Below, in pieces: positions 1 through 9,648 of a DNA stretch of 64,000 nt. Location: the NCBI GenBank assembly GCA_030066685.1, contig JASJBF010000052.1:1-64000 (forward strand). The letters are read 5' to 3'. This stretch comes from Kiloniellales bacterium (GTDB lineage: Bacteria; Pseudomonadota; Alphaproteobacteria; Kiloniellales; JAKSBE01). Under the pieces are notes generated by a model. It had not been told where the DNA came from. It did no database searches and saw only the letters and a program-made list of their open reading frames with translations. Both the position numbers and the translations under genes were made by a program. How positions within the stretch are numbered: the stretch's first letter is position 1; each line of letters starts with the position of its first letter.

Positions 1-212
1 ATCTGCCGTCCGTTCCGCCGGGACGCCAGCAGCCCGGCCCGCTCCAGCTGGCCCAGGTGGAAGGAGAGCGTGGCCGGCGCGACCCCCAGGCGGGCGGCGA
101 TCAGCCCGGCCGGCAGGCCGCCGCGGCCTGCCTCGATCAGCAGGCGGAACACGGCGAGCCGGGTTTCCTGTGCCAAGGCCGCAAGGGCGACGACCGCGGA
201 TGTCATTTCCAT
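1..212 (-). CDS. ArsR-family winged-helix transcriptional regulator (3' end beyond the window)
   Basis: Only the N-terminal ~70 codons are present; the gene runs off the left edge. The reverse strand reads MEMTSAVVALAALAQETR and continues into a helix-turn-helix with the pattern 'GLIAARLGVAPATLSFHLGQLERAGLL', typical of ArsR/SmtB-type repressors, in which the SFHL helix is the recognition helix. The start is ATG at 212-210 or the in-frame ATG at 206-204. Neither has a clear Shine-Dalgarno sequence, and the first overlaps a palindromic operator. No metal-binding cysteine is visible in the part present, so the inducer cannot be named. It is divergent from the amidase gene at 327. The family call is solid; the ligand and targets are unknown. 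Confidence 0.85.
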   Translation of the reverse strand, partial: MEMTSAVVALAALAQETRLAVFRLLIEAGRGGLPAGLIAARLGVAPATLSFHLGQLERAGLLASRRNGRQ

Positions 213-234
213 ATTTTGACAATTATCAAAATAT
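211..234. promoter_or_regulatory. ArsR-type palindromic operator overlapping the regulator start
   Basis: Two perfect 9-base arms, ATATTTTGA and TCAAAATAT, flank a 6-base centre (CAATTA). This AT-rich palindrome stands out from its GC-rich surroundings and matches the usual ArsR operator shape. It touches the upstream ATG of the ArsR gene, which suggests autorepression, and could also control the divergent gene at 327. Seen directly; the binding assignment is inference. Confidence 0.7.
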
Positions 235-326
235 TGTGCCGTGTCAAGTCGCCGAGACCCGCAGCGAAAGGGGACCGAATCCGCTCCGCTCTGATAAGCT
301 GTCGCGCCAATCCGAAGCGAGGCCCC

Positions 327-1598
327 ATGACCGATCCCAGTTCCCTTCCAGCGGCCGCCACCTGGGGCCAGGACATCCTCGACCGCCTCGAGCTCCTGGC
401 CCGCCACAGCGAGGGCGGACCCGGGGTCACCCGGCGCCTGGCGACCGCCGAGCATCGAGCGGTGCACGACCTGCTGGCCGGCTGGATGGCCGATGCCGGC
501 ATGGCCGTGCACCTCGACGCCGCGGCCAACACCTGCGGCCGCTATGAGGCGAGCGAGCCCGGCGCGCCGGCGCTGATGATGGGCTCGCACCAGGACACGG
601 TGCGCCAGGGCGGCCGCTACGACGGCATCCTGGGCGTGGTCGTGCCGCTGGCCTGCATCAAGGTCCTGCACGACGCCGGCGAGCGCCTGCCCTTCGCGCT
701 GGAGGTCGTCGCCTTCAGCGACGAGGAGGGCCTGCGCTTCGGCACCGGCCTCTTCGGTAGCTCCGCCATCATCGGTCGGCTGAACCCAGAGGATTTGGCG
801 CGAAGAGACGAGGACGGCGCTACCCTGGCCGAGGCGCTGCGCGGCTTCGGGCTGGACCCCGACGGTCTGCCGGCGGCAGCGCGGCGGCCGGAGGAGCTTC
901 TGGCCTTCGTCGAGGTCCACATCGAGCAGGGGCCGATCCTCGAAGCCGAAGGTCTGCCGGTCGGGCTGGTCACCGACATCACCTTCGGCGCCAACCTGTC
1001 CGTCACCCTGACCGGCGTCGCCGGCCATGCCGGCACCGTGCCGATGAGCCGACGGCAGGACGCGCTGGCGGGGGCGGCCGAAGCGATCCAGGCCGTGGAG
1101 CGAACCTGCCGCGAGCGCGACGACCTGGTCGGCACCGTCGGCAAGCTGGCCGTGTCGCCCGGCGCGACCAACGTCATCCCCGGCGAGTGCAGCTTCACGG
1201 TCGACATCCGCTCGCCGCGGGAGCCGGTCGTGGCCGGGGCCATCGCGGACCTGCAGTCGGCCTTCGAGACCCTCGCGGCCGCGCGGGACCTCCAGATCGA
1301 CATCCAGCAGCGCTACCAGCTGCCCGGCTGTCCCTGCACACCCTGGCTCATGGAGCAGCTGGAGGCGGCGATATCGGCCCAGGACCTGCCGGTCCGGCGG
1401 CTGTTCAGCGGCGCCGGCCACGACGCCATGGCCATGCGGCACCTCACCGACATCGCCATGCTCTTCGTCCGCTGCACCGCGGGCATCAGCCACAATCCGG
1501 CCGAGGCGATCACGGCAAAGGATGCCGGGATCGCGGCGCAGGTACTGCTGCGCTTCATCCGCGACTTCGACCCGAGCCGAAGGCCGGCCGCCAGCTGA
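327..1598 (+). CDS. Zn-dependent hydantoinase/carbamoylase-family amidase (allantoate amidohydrolase or N-carbamoyl-L-amino acid hydrolase)
   Basis: The protein has 423 residues, the usual length of the M20/M28-like carbamoylase family. These enzymes hydrolyse N-carbamoyl amino acids, allantoate or ureidoglycolate to release ammonia and CO2. Visible metal-site signatures are SHQDTV with His88, Asp99 in RYDG, the pair Glu133-Glu134 in SDEEG and His198 in HIEQGP. GATNVIPG and SGAGHDAM are the family's substrate and dimer-lid motifs. The ATG at 327 is preferred over in-frame upstream codons because the family homology begins just after it; codons back to 57 run through the divergent ArsR gene and its operator. 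The last 44 bases overlap the convergent EamA gene. Family motifs alone do not separate allantoate from carbamoyl-amino-acid activity. Confidence 0.85.
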   Translation: MTDPSSLPAAATWGQDILDRLELLARHSEGGPGVTRRLATAEHRAVHDLLAGWMADAGMAVHLDAAANTCGRYEASEPGAPALMMGSHQDTVRQGGRYDGILGVVVPLACIKVLHDAGERLPFALEVVAFSDEEGLRFGTGLFGSSAIIGRLNPEDLARRDEDGATLAEALRGFGLDPDGLPAAARRPEELLAFVEVHIEQGPILEAEGLPVGLVTDITFGANLSVTLTGVAGHAGTVPMSRRQDALAGAAEAIQAVERTCRERDDLVGTVGKLAVSPGATNVIPGECSFTVDIRSPREPVVAGAIADLQSAFETLAAARDLQIDIQQRYQLPGCPCTPWLMEQLEAAISAQDLPVRRLFSGAGHDAMAMRHLTDIAMLFVRCTAGISHNPAEAITAKDAGIAAQVLLRFIRDFDPSRRPAAS

Positions 1599-2478
1599 AG
1601 CAGCGTCCGTCGATCACCAGCAGGCCGCCGAGGATGCAGGCCGCGCCGGCCCAGTCGCCGGCGGCCGGCCGCTCGCCGAGCAGGGCCATGCCCAAGGCGA
1701 GCGCGCTGACCGGGATCATCAGGGTCACCAGCATGAGGTTGGTCGCCCCGGCGCTGGCCAGGACCCGGAAGTAGATCACGTAGGCCGCCGCGGTGCCGAA
1801 GACCGCGAGGCTCACCAGCGCCGCCCAGGTGTCGGCGCCGGCGGTCAGGGTCCAGGGCCGATCGACGGCCAGCGCCAGCGGCAGGATCAGCAGCGTGGAG
1901 GCGGTCAGCTGTCCGCCGGCCACCACGACCGGCGGCCGGCCCGCGAAACGCCGTCCGAAGACCGCCGCACAGGCGTAGGACAGGGCCGCGCCCAGGACCA
2001 GGACCTGTCCGATCGCGACCGCGCCGAGGCCACGCAGCACCTGCGGCCCGGTCAGGATCGCCACCCCGAGGATGCCGAGGCCGATGCCCAGGCTCCGGTG
2101 CCAGTTGAGGCGCTCCGTCCCGGTGACGAAATGGCCGATCATCAGGCTGAACAGCGGCGTCGTGGCGTTGAGCACGGCGGCCAGCCCGCCGTCGATCGTC
2201 ACCTGCCCGGTGACGATCAGGCTGAAGGGCAGCACGTTGTTCAGCGCGCCCATCACGAAGAAGGCGGCCCAGACCCGCGGCTCGGCCGGCAGGCGCTGGC
2301 CGCGGGCCAGGAGCAAGAGGTTCAGCGCCAGGGCCGCGAGACCGATCCGCGCCAAGACCACGGTGAAAGGCGGCAGCTCGCGAAGCCCGACCTCGGTCAG
2401 GATGAAGGCCGCGCCCCAAAGCAGCGACAGAAGGACAAGCAATCCCCAGTCCCTGGCACCCATGCGCCCCGCACCCAT
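1555..2478 (-). CDS. EamA/DMT-family inner-membrane transporter
   Basis: This 307-residue protein is almost entirely hydrophobic, with about ten predicted transmembrane helices arranged as two EamA repeats. The first begins near WGLLVLLSLLWGAAFI and the second near GLGAVAIGQVLVLGAALSYA. The conserved N-terminal 'SLLWGAAFILTEVGLRELPP' type motif and 'TTPLFSLMIGHF' are typical of drug/metabolite transporters such as RhtA and YdcZ relatives. The family exports amino acids and other metabolites; the substrate here is unknown. ATG at 2478 or 2463 are both possible. The 3' end overlaps the convergent amidase gene by 44 bases. Confidence 0.88.
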   Translation of the reverse strand: MGAGRMGARDWGLLVLLSLLWGAAFILTEVGLRELPPFTVVLARIGLAALALNLLLLARGQRLPAEPRVWAAFFVMGALNNVLPFSLIVTGQVTIDGGLAAVLNATTPLFSLMIGHFVTGTERLNWHRSLGIGLGILGVAILTGPQVLRGLGAVAIGQVLVLGAALSYACAAVFGRRFAGRPPVVVAGGQLTASTLLILPLALAVDRPWTLTAGADTWAALVSLAVFGTAAAYVIYFRVLASAGATNLMLVTLMIPVSALALGMALLGERPAAGDWAGAACILGGLLVIDGRCFSWRPAFGSGRSRG

Positions 2479-2602
2479 CTCCGCGATCCTTTTCCGCCCG
2501 CGACCTGCGGCAGGCTACGGCGCGGCGCGGCCTGAGGGCTACCCGATCCTTGCGCCCGCGCCTGCGGCTCCCGCGGCCCTTCCGGTGCGGCCGCCGGCGG
2601 CA

Positions 2603-3166
2603 CTACCGCTCGGAGCTGTCGAGAGACGGAAAGGGGATCGGTTCGGGCGGGCGGTTGCCGAGGTCCGCGAGGGCAAGATGCCACCAGCCGACGTCGTGCC
2701 ACGCGCCGAACTTGAAGCCGACCTTCCTGTAGATTCCGATCAGCCCGAAGCCGAGGGAGTCGTGCAGGGCGACGCTGGCCGGGTTCGGCAGCCCGATTCC
2801 GGCGTAGGCCGCCGCCAGGTTCTGCCGGCGCAGGATCTCGAAAAGCGCCCTGTAGAGGCCTCCCCCGACGCCGCGCCGCTGCGCTTCGGGCCGAACGTAG
2901 ACCGAGACATCGGAGGCCCAGCGGTAGGCCGCGCGGCTCCGGTGCGGCCCGGCATAGGCGTAGCCCAGAATCCGGCCGTCTTCCTCGGCGACGAGCCAAG
3001 GATGGGTCTTCAGGACGTGCTCGACGCGGGCGGCCATCTGCCCCGCCGACGGGGGACCGGCCTCGAAGGAAATCACGGTCTCCCGGACGATGGGCGCATA
3101 GATCTCGGCGATCGCCGCCGCATCCGAAGTCTCTGCCGTACGAACCCGCAACTCAGCCTCCGGCAC
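2603..3166 (-). CDS. GNAT N-acetyltransferase, phosphinothricin/methionine-sulfoximine acetyltransferase type
   Basis: The protein has 187 residues, the usual size of the Pat/Bar/MddA subfamily. Diagnostic elements are IYAPIVRETVISFE near the N-terminus, the acetyl-CoA loop QRRGVGGGLY, PNPASVALHDSLGF, and the C-terminal KFGAWHDVGWWHL tryptophan-rich strand. The subfamily transfers acetyl from acetyl-CoA to the amino group of methionine sulfoximine, methionine sulfone or phosphinothricin, giving resistance to glutamine-synthetase inhibitors. The start ATG at 3166 fits the family N-terminus. It stands alone, with no co-directional partner. The subfamily call is good; the true substrate is inferred. 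Confidence 0.88.
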   Translation of the reverse strand: MPEAELRVRTAETSDAAAIAEIYAPIVRETVISFEAGPPSAGQMAARVEHVLKTHPWLVAEEDGRILGYAYAGPHRSRAAYRWASDVSVYVRPEAQRRGVGGGLYRALFEILRRQNLAAAYAGIGLPNPASVALHDSLGFGLIGIYRKVGFKFGAWHDVGWWHLALADLGNRPPEPIPFPSLDSSER

Positions 3167-3958
3167 TCAGGGCACTGAAGCCTAGCAGCGGCAGGGTCGG
3201 GGCAGGAAGCGCGCACGGCCGAAGCATGACCGGCGCCCCCGCGACATCGGCGCGGGCATCGGCAGGGCCTACCTTTGTGCCTATGCGGGGCCGGGCGCCA
3301 CCGCCGCCAAGAGAGCCAAACAGGGCGATGGCCAAGAGGCCATCCAACGGCCTGATATATCGAGATCTTCTGCAACCCCGCCAAGAACGGGAGAATCAAT
3401 TCTCTTGTCCGGCAAGAAGCGCCGCAGCCAGAATGCTGCATTTCCTGGCGGATTTCCAAGGCAAAGCAAATCAGCGGCCGGGGATCATTGACGGCCGAGA
3501 TACCTTATATTTAAATCAATTCCAAACTAATTGGGTTAAGCCCGATTTTTCGCGGCTTTGCCCATGGCAGAGCGCCGACGCGTCCCTCGGGAGGGTTCAC
3601 GGGAGCGACGGCGGCGACCTCGGGGCGGGCGCGCAGCCTTAGCCCAAAGGTCGTAGGGAGGTCAGGGTGACGACAAGGGCCGAGGCGCCTTCGGGGCGCA
3701 CCGCCACGTCCTGCAGGCGTATCGCCGAGCGAGCCAGCACCGCGATCGCCAAGGGTACGTATCGCGGCTTCGCAACCCCGTGCCGCGGGCGGCGGCCCGT
3801 CTTCACGGCTTCACAAAGTGGATTCGCGGGTGCCTAGAGGCGCGGCTGCGGCGGTGCGGTTCCACCGAGCCCTGCGACGGCAAGGCGCGGCATCTTGGCG
3901 GGCCCGGGCGGCGGCGGGCCGGAAATCCACAGCCGAGTGAGGAGAGGGAAAGGAAAAT
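3167..3958. other. Gene-poor interval between acetyltransferase and mscS
   Basis: About 790 bases contain no gene I can support. The part around 3350-3550 is clearly more AT-rich than its surroundings (for example 'cttatatttaaatcaattcc'), as expected of promoter or decayed DNA. On the minus strand, 3639-3806 can be read as a 55-codon GTG-started frame that looks coding-like near its end (VPLAIAVLARSAIRLQDV), but it has no ribosome binding site. It may be a relic of a lost gene. Confidence 0.4.
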
Positions 3959-4813
3959 ATGGACGACACCATCAAGGAAGCCGTTACCGAAGTGACGACG
4001 CTCTTGACCACTTACGGTCTGGACGTCGTCGGCGCCATCGCGATCCTCGTCATCGGCTGGTTCCTGTCCGGCTGGGCCCGGCGCGCGGTCAACCGCGGGC
4101 TGTCCAAGTTCGACAAGTTCGACGTGACGCTGCGCACCTTCTTCGCCAGCTTGGCCAAGTACCTGGTCATCGTCATCACGATCGTCGCGGTCCTCAACCA
4201 GTTCGGGGTCCAGACCGCCAGCCTGATCGCCGTCTTGGGTGCCGCCGGCCTGGCCATCGGCCTGGCGCTGCAGGGCACGCTGAGCAACGTCGCCGCCGGC
4301 GTGATGCTGCTGATCTTCCGGCCCTTCCGGGTTGGCGACTACATCGAGGCGGGCGGCATATCGGGGACGGTCAAGGGCGTGACCCTCTTCGTCACGGAGC
4401 TGGCGACACCGGACAACGTCCACATCGTCGCGCCCAACGCCCAGCTCTGGGGAACTGCGGTCAAGAACTACAGCTTCCATCCGACCCGGCGGGTCGATTT
4501 TCTCCTCGGCATCGCCTACGAGGACGACATGGACCAGGCCATCGCGGCGGTCCGCAGCGTGATCGACGCCGACAGCCGGCCCCTTAAAGACCCCGAGCCG
4601 GTGGTCGTGATCTCCGAGCTGGCGGACTCCTCGGTCAACCTCACGGTGCGGATCTGGGTCAACGCCGGCGACTACTGGCCGCTGAAGTTCGACCTGACCA
4701 AGGCCTTCAAGGAACGCCTGGACGCCGAAGGCATTTCGATCCCATACCCGCAACGCAGCATCCACTTGGCTTCGGGAGGTTCGGAGAAGATCGCCGCCGC
4801 GGCGGCGGAGTGA
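3959..4813 (+). CDS. mscS: Small-conductance mechanosensitive channel (MscS family)
   Basis: The protein has 284 residues, close to E. coli MscS in length. It has three N-terminal transmembrane helices. The third is the pore-lining helix with the Gly/Ala packing pattern AVLGAAGLAIGLALQG followed by LSNVAAGVMLLIFRPFRVGDYI, the hallmark of the family. The beta domain (GGISGTVKGVTLFVTELATPDN, IVAPNAQLWG) and the alpha/beta C-terminal domain follow. It forms a homoheptameric inner-membrane channel that opens under membrane tension during hypo-osmotic shock. The ATG lies about 8 bases after GGAAAGGAAAA. It is monocistronic: the next gene begins 160 bases later after its own untranslated region. 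Confidence 0.95.
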   Translation: MDDTIKEAVTEVTTLLTTYGLDVVGAIAILVIGWFLSGWARRAVNRGLSKFDKFDVTLRTFFASLAKYLVIVITIVAVLNQFGVQTASLIAVLGAAGLAIGLALQGTLSNVAAGVMLLIFRPFRVGDYIEAGGISGTVKGVTLFVTELATPDNVHIVAPNAQLWGTAVKNYSFHPTRRVDFLLGIAYEDDMDQAIAAVRSVIDADSRPLKDPEPVVVISELADSSVNLTVRIWVNAGDYWPLKFDLTKAFKERLDAEGISIPYPQRSIHLASGGSEKIAAAAAE

Positions 4814-4973
4814 CTTCAGGCCCGCATCGCGCCGGATCACAGGGGCGGCGCCTGCAAAGGCCGAAGTCGGAATCGACAGACGGGACGGAGGGGCTTGTTC
4901 GCAAGGCCGATCCCGTCGCCAAGGGCCGGTGAAACAAGGCCCTGGGGATTATCCTTGCACGGGAGAAGACGAA

Positions 4974-5813
4974 ATGAACGGATTGACTAAGGCAATTGCA
5001 TCCTGCTTGGGTCTGGTTCTCCTGACCGCCTGCGGGACCAAGCTTCAGGAGGCCGAGCGGGTTTCGCCGCAGGGCGCCGCCTTCGACCAGAACCTCTACG
5101 ACGGCTACATGGAGCTCTCCAGAAGCGAGTTCGGCGAGGGCGACTATCGCGCTTCCGACGACTTCGCGACGAGCGCCCTCGCCGCCGGCAAGGGCGGCGG
5201 GGTCCAGCCGGTGGAAATCGGCGAACGCCGCGTGCCGAGGGACAAGCTCGACGAAGTGTCCTCCGCTCGGCTGCGGCTGATGGCGGAACTCGCCGAAGGC
5301 GCCGCCGAGAAGAAGCCGATCGAGGCGGCCGAGGCCCAGGTCAAGTTCGACTGCTGGATGCAGGAGCTCGAGGAAAACCGGCAGCCGGAGGACATTGCCA
5401 ACTGCCGGGACGGCTTCATGACCGCGCTCGCAAAGCTGGAGGAAAGGCCGGTCGCCGCCGCCCCGGCCCCTGCGCCGCAGGCGCCGCCCGGACCCTGGGT
5501 CGTCAACTTCGAGTTCGATCGCTCGGAGCTGACGCCGAACGCCCGCGCGATCCTGACCGACATGATCGAGGCGGCGAAGAAATCGGGTTTCGAGACCATC
5601 AGCCTCGGCGGCCACACCGATCTCGTCGGTCCGGCCGACTACAACAAGGAGCTGTCCAAGAAGCGCTATCGGGCGGTGGCCGACTTTCTGATCGAAAGCG
5701 GAATCCAGAAAGAAAAAATCGTCGGCGCCGGCTTCGGCCCGAATAAGCCGATCGTCAACACGCCCAAGCCCGAGGAAAGGAATCGTCGCGTGGAGATCAA
5801 TCTCTCGCGTTAG
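4974..5813 (+). CDS. OmpA-family outer-membrane lipoprotein
   Basis: The protein has 279 residues. The N-terminus is a lipoprotein signal peptide ending in the lipobox LLTAC, so Cys20 would be lipidated. A helical middle region (about 21-160) and an Ala/Pro linker (VAAAPAPAPQAPPGP) lead to a C-terminal OmpA peptidoglycan-binding domain, with VNFEFDRSELTPNA, LGGHTDLVGPADYN, LSKKRYRAVADFL and NRRVEINL. It probably tethers the outer membrane to peptidoglycan. The start is ATG 4974 with GGGAGAA upstream, not the longer frame from 4929, because only this gives a clean signal peptide. A strong terminator follows directly. The middle segment with two cysteines is not a family I recognise. Confidence 0.9.
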   Translation: MNGLTKAIASCLGLVLLTACGTKLQEAERVSPQGAAFDQNLYDGYMELSRSEFGEGDYRASDDFATSALAAGKGGGVQPVEIGERRVPRDKLDEVSSARLRLMAELAEGAAEKKPIEAAEAQVKFDCWMQELEENRQPEDIANCRDGFMTALAKLEERPVAAAPAPAPQAPPGPWVVNFEFDRSELTPNARAILTDMIEAAKKSGFETISLGGHTDLVGPADYNKELSKKRYRAVADFLIESGIQKEKIVGAGFGPNKPIVNTPKPEERNRRVEINLSR

Positions 5814-5835
5814 GCTGAAAGACATATATGCTAGG

Positions 5836-5869
5836 GCCCCGCAGCCGGAGTCGGTTGCGGGGCTTTTTT
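5836..5869 (+). terminator. Rho-independent terminator after the OmpA-like lipoprotein
   Basis: A perfect 8-base stem GCCCCGCA/TGCGGGGC (5836-5843 and 5856-5863) is followed by six T's. It lies 23 bases after the lipoprotein stop codon. Confidence 0.9.
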
Positions 5870-5951
5870 CGCCGGCGCGGTCTCACTTCCGCCACATTGG
5901 CGGCGCAGGAGGCAGGGTGAGTCGAGCCGAGACCTGTTCTGAGGAAATGCG

Positions 5952-8015
5952 ATGAAAAAGACGCTGATCGCGGTCGCCGTGATCCTCGTGGTGGTCGTCG
6001 CCGGCCTCTTCGTGGCGCCGGCCTTCATCCCGGTCGAAACCTACCGGGGCCAGATCGAGACGGCGGCGCGCGAGGCGACGGGCCGCGCCCTGAAGATCGA
6101 GGGCGACATCAGCCTGAGCCTGCTGCCGCGCCTCGCGGTCGAGGCCGAGGACGTCAGCTTCGAAAACGCGCCGGGCGCCGCCGAACCGCAGATGGCGAGC
6201 ATCGAGAAACTCGCCGTCCAGCTGCAGATCCTGCCGCTGCTGTCGCGCGAGGTGAAGCTCGACCGCCTGGTCCTGGTCCGGCCCAGCATCCTGCTGGAGG
6301 TCGACGCGCAGGGCCGCCCGAACTGGGTTTTCGGGACTGCCTCGGCGCCTGCCGCGGCGGCGGAGTCCGCACCCTCTACGAGCGAGCCGGCCGAGGCCGG
6401 CGCCGGCGACGGCGGCGCGACCCTGGCCAACGTCGCCTTGGGCGAGGTCCGGCTGGAAGGCGGACGCCTGGCCTATAAGGATGCCCGCAGCGGCGCCGCC
6501 TACGAGGTCGATGACGTCAACATGGACGTCTCCCTGGCGAGCCTCGACAGCCCGCTCACGGCCGAGGGCGGACTGGTCTGGAACGGCAAGACGATCAGTC
6601 TGACGCTCGCCGCCGACCGCCCGCGCGCGCTCCTCGAGAACGGCACCACCAGCCTGAGCCTGAAGATCGAATCGGAGCCGCTGCAGCTCGGCTACGACGG
6701 CAGCCTCGACAAGGGCGAGACCCTGCAGATGGCCGCCGCGGTCGACCTCGAGGTTCCCTCGATCCGGGAGCTCGCGGCCTGGGCCGGCACGCCGCTCAAG
6801 CTGGACGGCGACGGACTGGGGCCCTTCTCGATCAAGGGCAAGCTCTCGGCCACGCCGACCCGCTTCGCCTTCACCGAGGCCGAGATCGGCCTCGACGGCA
6901 TGGCCGGCCAGGGCGCGCTCACCGCGGACGTGTCCGGCGCCAAACCCGATATCCGCGGCGAGTTGAAGCTCGACGTCCTCGACGCCAACAAGTACCTGCC
7001 GCCCGAGGCGGCCCAAGGCGAAGCCGCGACCGAGGGCGGTGACAGCGGCGGCGACGGCGGCGCCGACTCGGCCGAAAAGTCCGCTTCGCAGGAATGGAGC
7101 GACGCGCCGATTGATCTCGCCGGCCTGCAGGCCCTGAACCTGGCCTTCGACCTCTCCGCCCAGGGCATTCGCATCCGCAAGATCGAGATCGGCGAGTCGG
7201 CGCTCGGCGTCGCCATCAAGGACGGCCTGCTGACCGCGGACCTCAAGCAGCTCAAGCTCTACGACGGCGTCGGCCGTGCCGAGGTCGCGCTCGACGGGCG
7301 CGGCGCGACGCCGAGCGTCCGAAACAACTTCACCCTGACCGGCGTCGACGCCGGCCGCCTGCTGACCGACGCCGCCGATTTCGATCGTCTGGAAGGCAGC
7401 GGCGACATCGCGCTCGCCGTCACCGCCAGCGGCAAGAGCCAGAAAGAGATGGTCCAGTCCCTGAACGGCGACGGCGCGATCAAGTTCGTCGACGGCGCGA
7501 TCCGCGGCATCAACCTGGCCCAGATGGTGCGCAACGTGACCACGGCCTTCACCGACACCGGCGAGGCCCAGAAGACCGACTTCGCCGAGCTCTCCGGGAC
7601 CTTCCAAATCACCCGAGGACTCCTGCGCAACGACGACCTGCTGTTGCTCAATCCCCTGCTGCGGGTCACCGGGGCGGGGACGGCGGACCTGCCGGGCCGA
7701 ACCGTCGACTATCGGGTCGAGCCCAAGGTCGTGGGCTCGCTGGAGGGCCAGGGCGGCGATGCCCTGGCCAGGGGCCTGGCAGTGCCGGTCATCGCCGAAG
7801 GGCCCTGGCACGACATCACGTACCGCCCCGACCTCGCCGCCGCGGTCGGCGAGATCGCCAAGGACCCCAAGGAGGCCCTGAAGGACGTCAAGGAGACCGG
7901 GAAATCGCTGTTGAAGGGCCTGACCGGCGGCGGCGGCGAAACGCCGGAGGCCGGCGGCGCTCAGGAGGAGGCGCCTAATCCCGCCGACGCCCTGAAGAAG
8001 CTGTTCGGCGATTAG
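5952..8015 (+). CDS. AsmA-family envelope protein
   Basis: The 687-residue protein has a single N-terminal membrane helix (MKKTLIAVAVILVVVVAGLF), then the AsmA N-terminal domain (TYRGQIETAAREATGRALKI, ISLSLLPRLAVEAEDVSFEN). The C-terminal AsmA_2 region includes DFAELSGTFQITRGLL and TGAGTADLPGRTVDYRVEPKVVGS. AsmA-like proteins belong to the bacterial bridge-like lipid-transfer (YhdP/TamB) group and affect outer-membrane lipid homeostasis; the long repetitive beta-rich middle fits that. The C-terminus is low-complexity, with a Gly/Glu-rich stretch before LKKLFGD. The start is ATG 5952, 11 bases after GAGGAAA. It is transcribed alone and is convergent with HPPD. Confidence 0.9.
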   Translation: MKKTLIAVAVILVVVVAGLFVAPAFIPVETYRGQIETAAREATGRALKIEGDISLSLLPRLAVEAEDVSFENAPGAAEPQMASIEKLAVQLQILPLLSREVKLDRLVLVRPSILLEVDAQGRPNWVFGTASAPAAAAESAPSTSEPAEAGAGDGGATLANVALGEVRLEGGRLAYKDARSGAAYEVDDVNMDVSLASLDSPLTAEGGLVWNGKTISLTLAADRPRALLENGTTSLSLKIESEPLQLGYDGSLDKGETLQMAAAVDLEVPSIRELAAWAGTPLKLDGDGLGPFSIKGKLSATPTRFAFTEAEIGLDGMAGQGALTADVSGAKPDIRGELKLDVLDANKYLPPEAAQGEAATEGGDSGGDGGADSAEKSASQEWSDAPIDLAGLQALNLAFDLSAQGIRIRKIEIGESALGVAIKDGLLTADLKQLKLYDGVGRAEVALDGRGATPSVRNNFTLTGVDAGRLLTDAADFDRLEGSGDIALAVTASGKSQKEMVQSLNGDGAIKFVDGAIRGINLAQMVRNVTTAFTDTGEAQKTDFAELSGTFQITRGLLRNDDLLLLNPLLRVTGAGTADLPGRTVDYRVEPKVVGSLEGQGGDALARGLAVPVIAEGPWHDITYRPDLAAAVGEIAKDPKEALKDVKETGKSLLKGLTGGGGETPEAGGAQEEAPNPADALKKLFGD

Positions 8016-8017
8016 GA

Positions 8018-8046
8018 CATCGGCAGGGCAGATGCCGTCGGCGATG
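8018..8046. terminator. Imperfect hairpin between convergent AsmA-like and hppD genes
   Basis: CATCG (8018-8022) pairs with CGATG (8042-8046), with partial inner pairing. It lies in the 37-base gap between two convergent stop codons and has no T-run. It may serve both strands weakly. Confidence 0.3.
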
Positions 8047-8052
8047 GACCCC

Positions 8053-9174
<1,122 letters not shown>

Positions 9175-9266
9175 CTGTGACCTCCGGGCCCGCGCGCGGC
9201 GAAGGCGGCGGGGCAAAGCAAGGGCATTACGCTGGAGTCCCTCATAGATGGCCCAGCCGGACGCGC

Positions 9267-9479
9267 TTAGCAAGCGGCGCCTGCACGCGCCTTCGAGGCC
9301 GCGGCTTCAGGACCCTTGGCGTGCTGCCGCGCCTCCGGTCTCGGCAGCGCCTCACGCCACAGGGGCGCGCGCGTCTCGCCGTCAGGCCCGGATGCCTGAG
9401 TGGCGCCGTCCGAACGCCCGCCTTCGCGGACCGCCAGGGCCCAGAGCGGCGGCGCCTCGGGCAGCGGCAGAGCGGTCAT
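9267..9479 (-). CDS. Small hypothetical protein, third gene of the DUF1127 operon
   Basis: This 70-codon frame starts at an ATG that overlaps the stop codon of the preceding small gene (ATGA, 9479-9476), the classic sign of translational coupling. The product begins MTALPLPEAPPLWALAVREG and is Pro/Ala/Arg-rich without a membrane helix or recognisable motif. It has no independent Shine-Dalgarno sequence. I do not recognise a family. The coupling and operon position are the only support, so this is tentative. Confidence 0.4.
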   Translation of the reverse strand: MTALPLPEAPPLWALAVREGGRSDGATQASGPDGETRAPLWREALPRPEARQHAKGPEAAASKARAGAAC

Positions 9480-9637
9480 CGGCCCCGCACCGCCCGCAGC
9501 AGGCCGCCGACAAAGCTTTCCGCCGCCGAGACCAGCCGGAAGATCAAAACGCTGGCCCAGAGCGCGCTGGTCGGCGCAGGCCGAGCGGTCGACCGCGACG
9601 CCAAGTTCAGATGAGCCAAGGCCTGGTAGGGATTCAT
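9476..9637 (-). CDS. Small protein (53 aa) with one hydrophobic helix, second gene of the DUF1127 operon
   Basis: The ATG at 9637 has AGGAG 8 bases upstream and begins only 11 bases after the DUF1127 stop codon. The product starts MNPYQALAHLNLASRS, has a moderately hydrophobic amphipathic stretch (ALWASVLIFRLVSAAESFV) and ends basic (LLRAVRGR). This resembles the small proteins that accompany DUF1127 genes in alphaproteobacteria; function is unknown. Good ribosome binding site, spacing and coupling to the next frame support a real gene. Confidence 0.6.
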   Translation of the reverse strand: MNPYQALAHLNLASRSTARPAPTSALWASVLIFRLVSAAESFVGGLLRAVRGR

Positions 9638-9648
9638 GACCCGGTCTC

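Noticed and set aside
3153-3347. 64-codon minus-strand frame starting MDGLLAIALFGSLGGG
   Set aside because: No ribosome binding site, overlaps the acetyltransferase start, and its sequence after the first 15 residues has no protein character.
3639-3806. 55-codon minus-strand frame in the gap before mscS
   Set aside because: GTG start without Shine-Dalgarno and no recognisable family; noted only as a possible relic.
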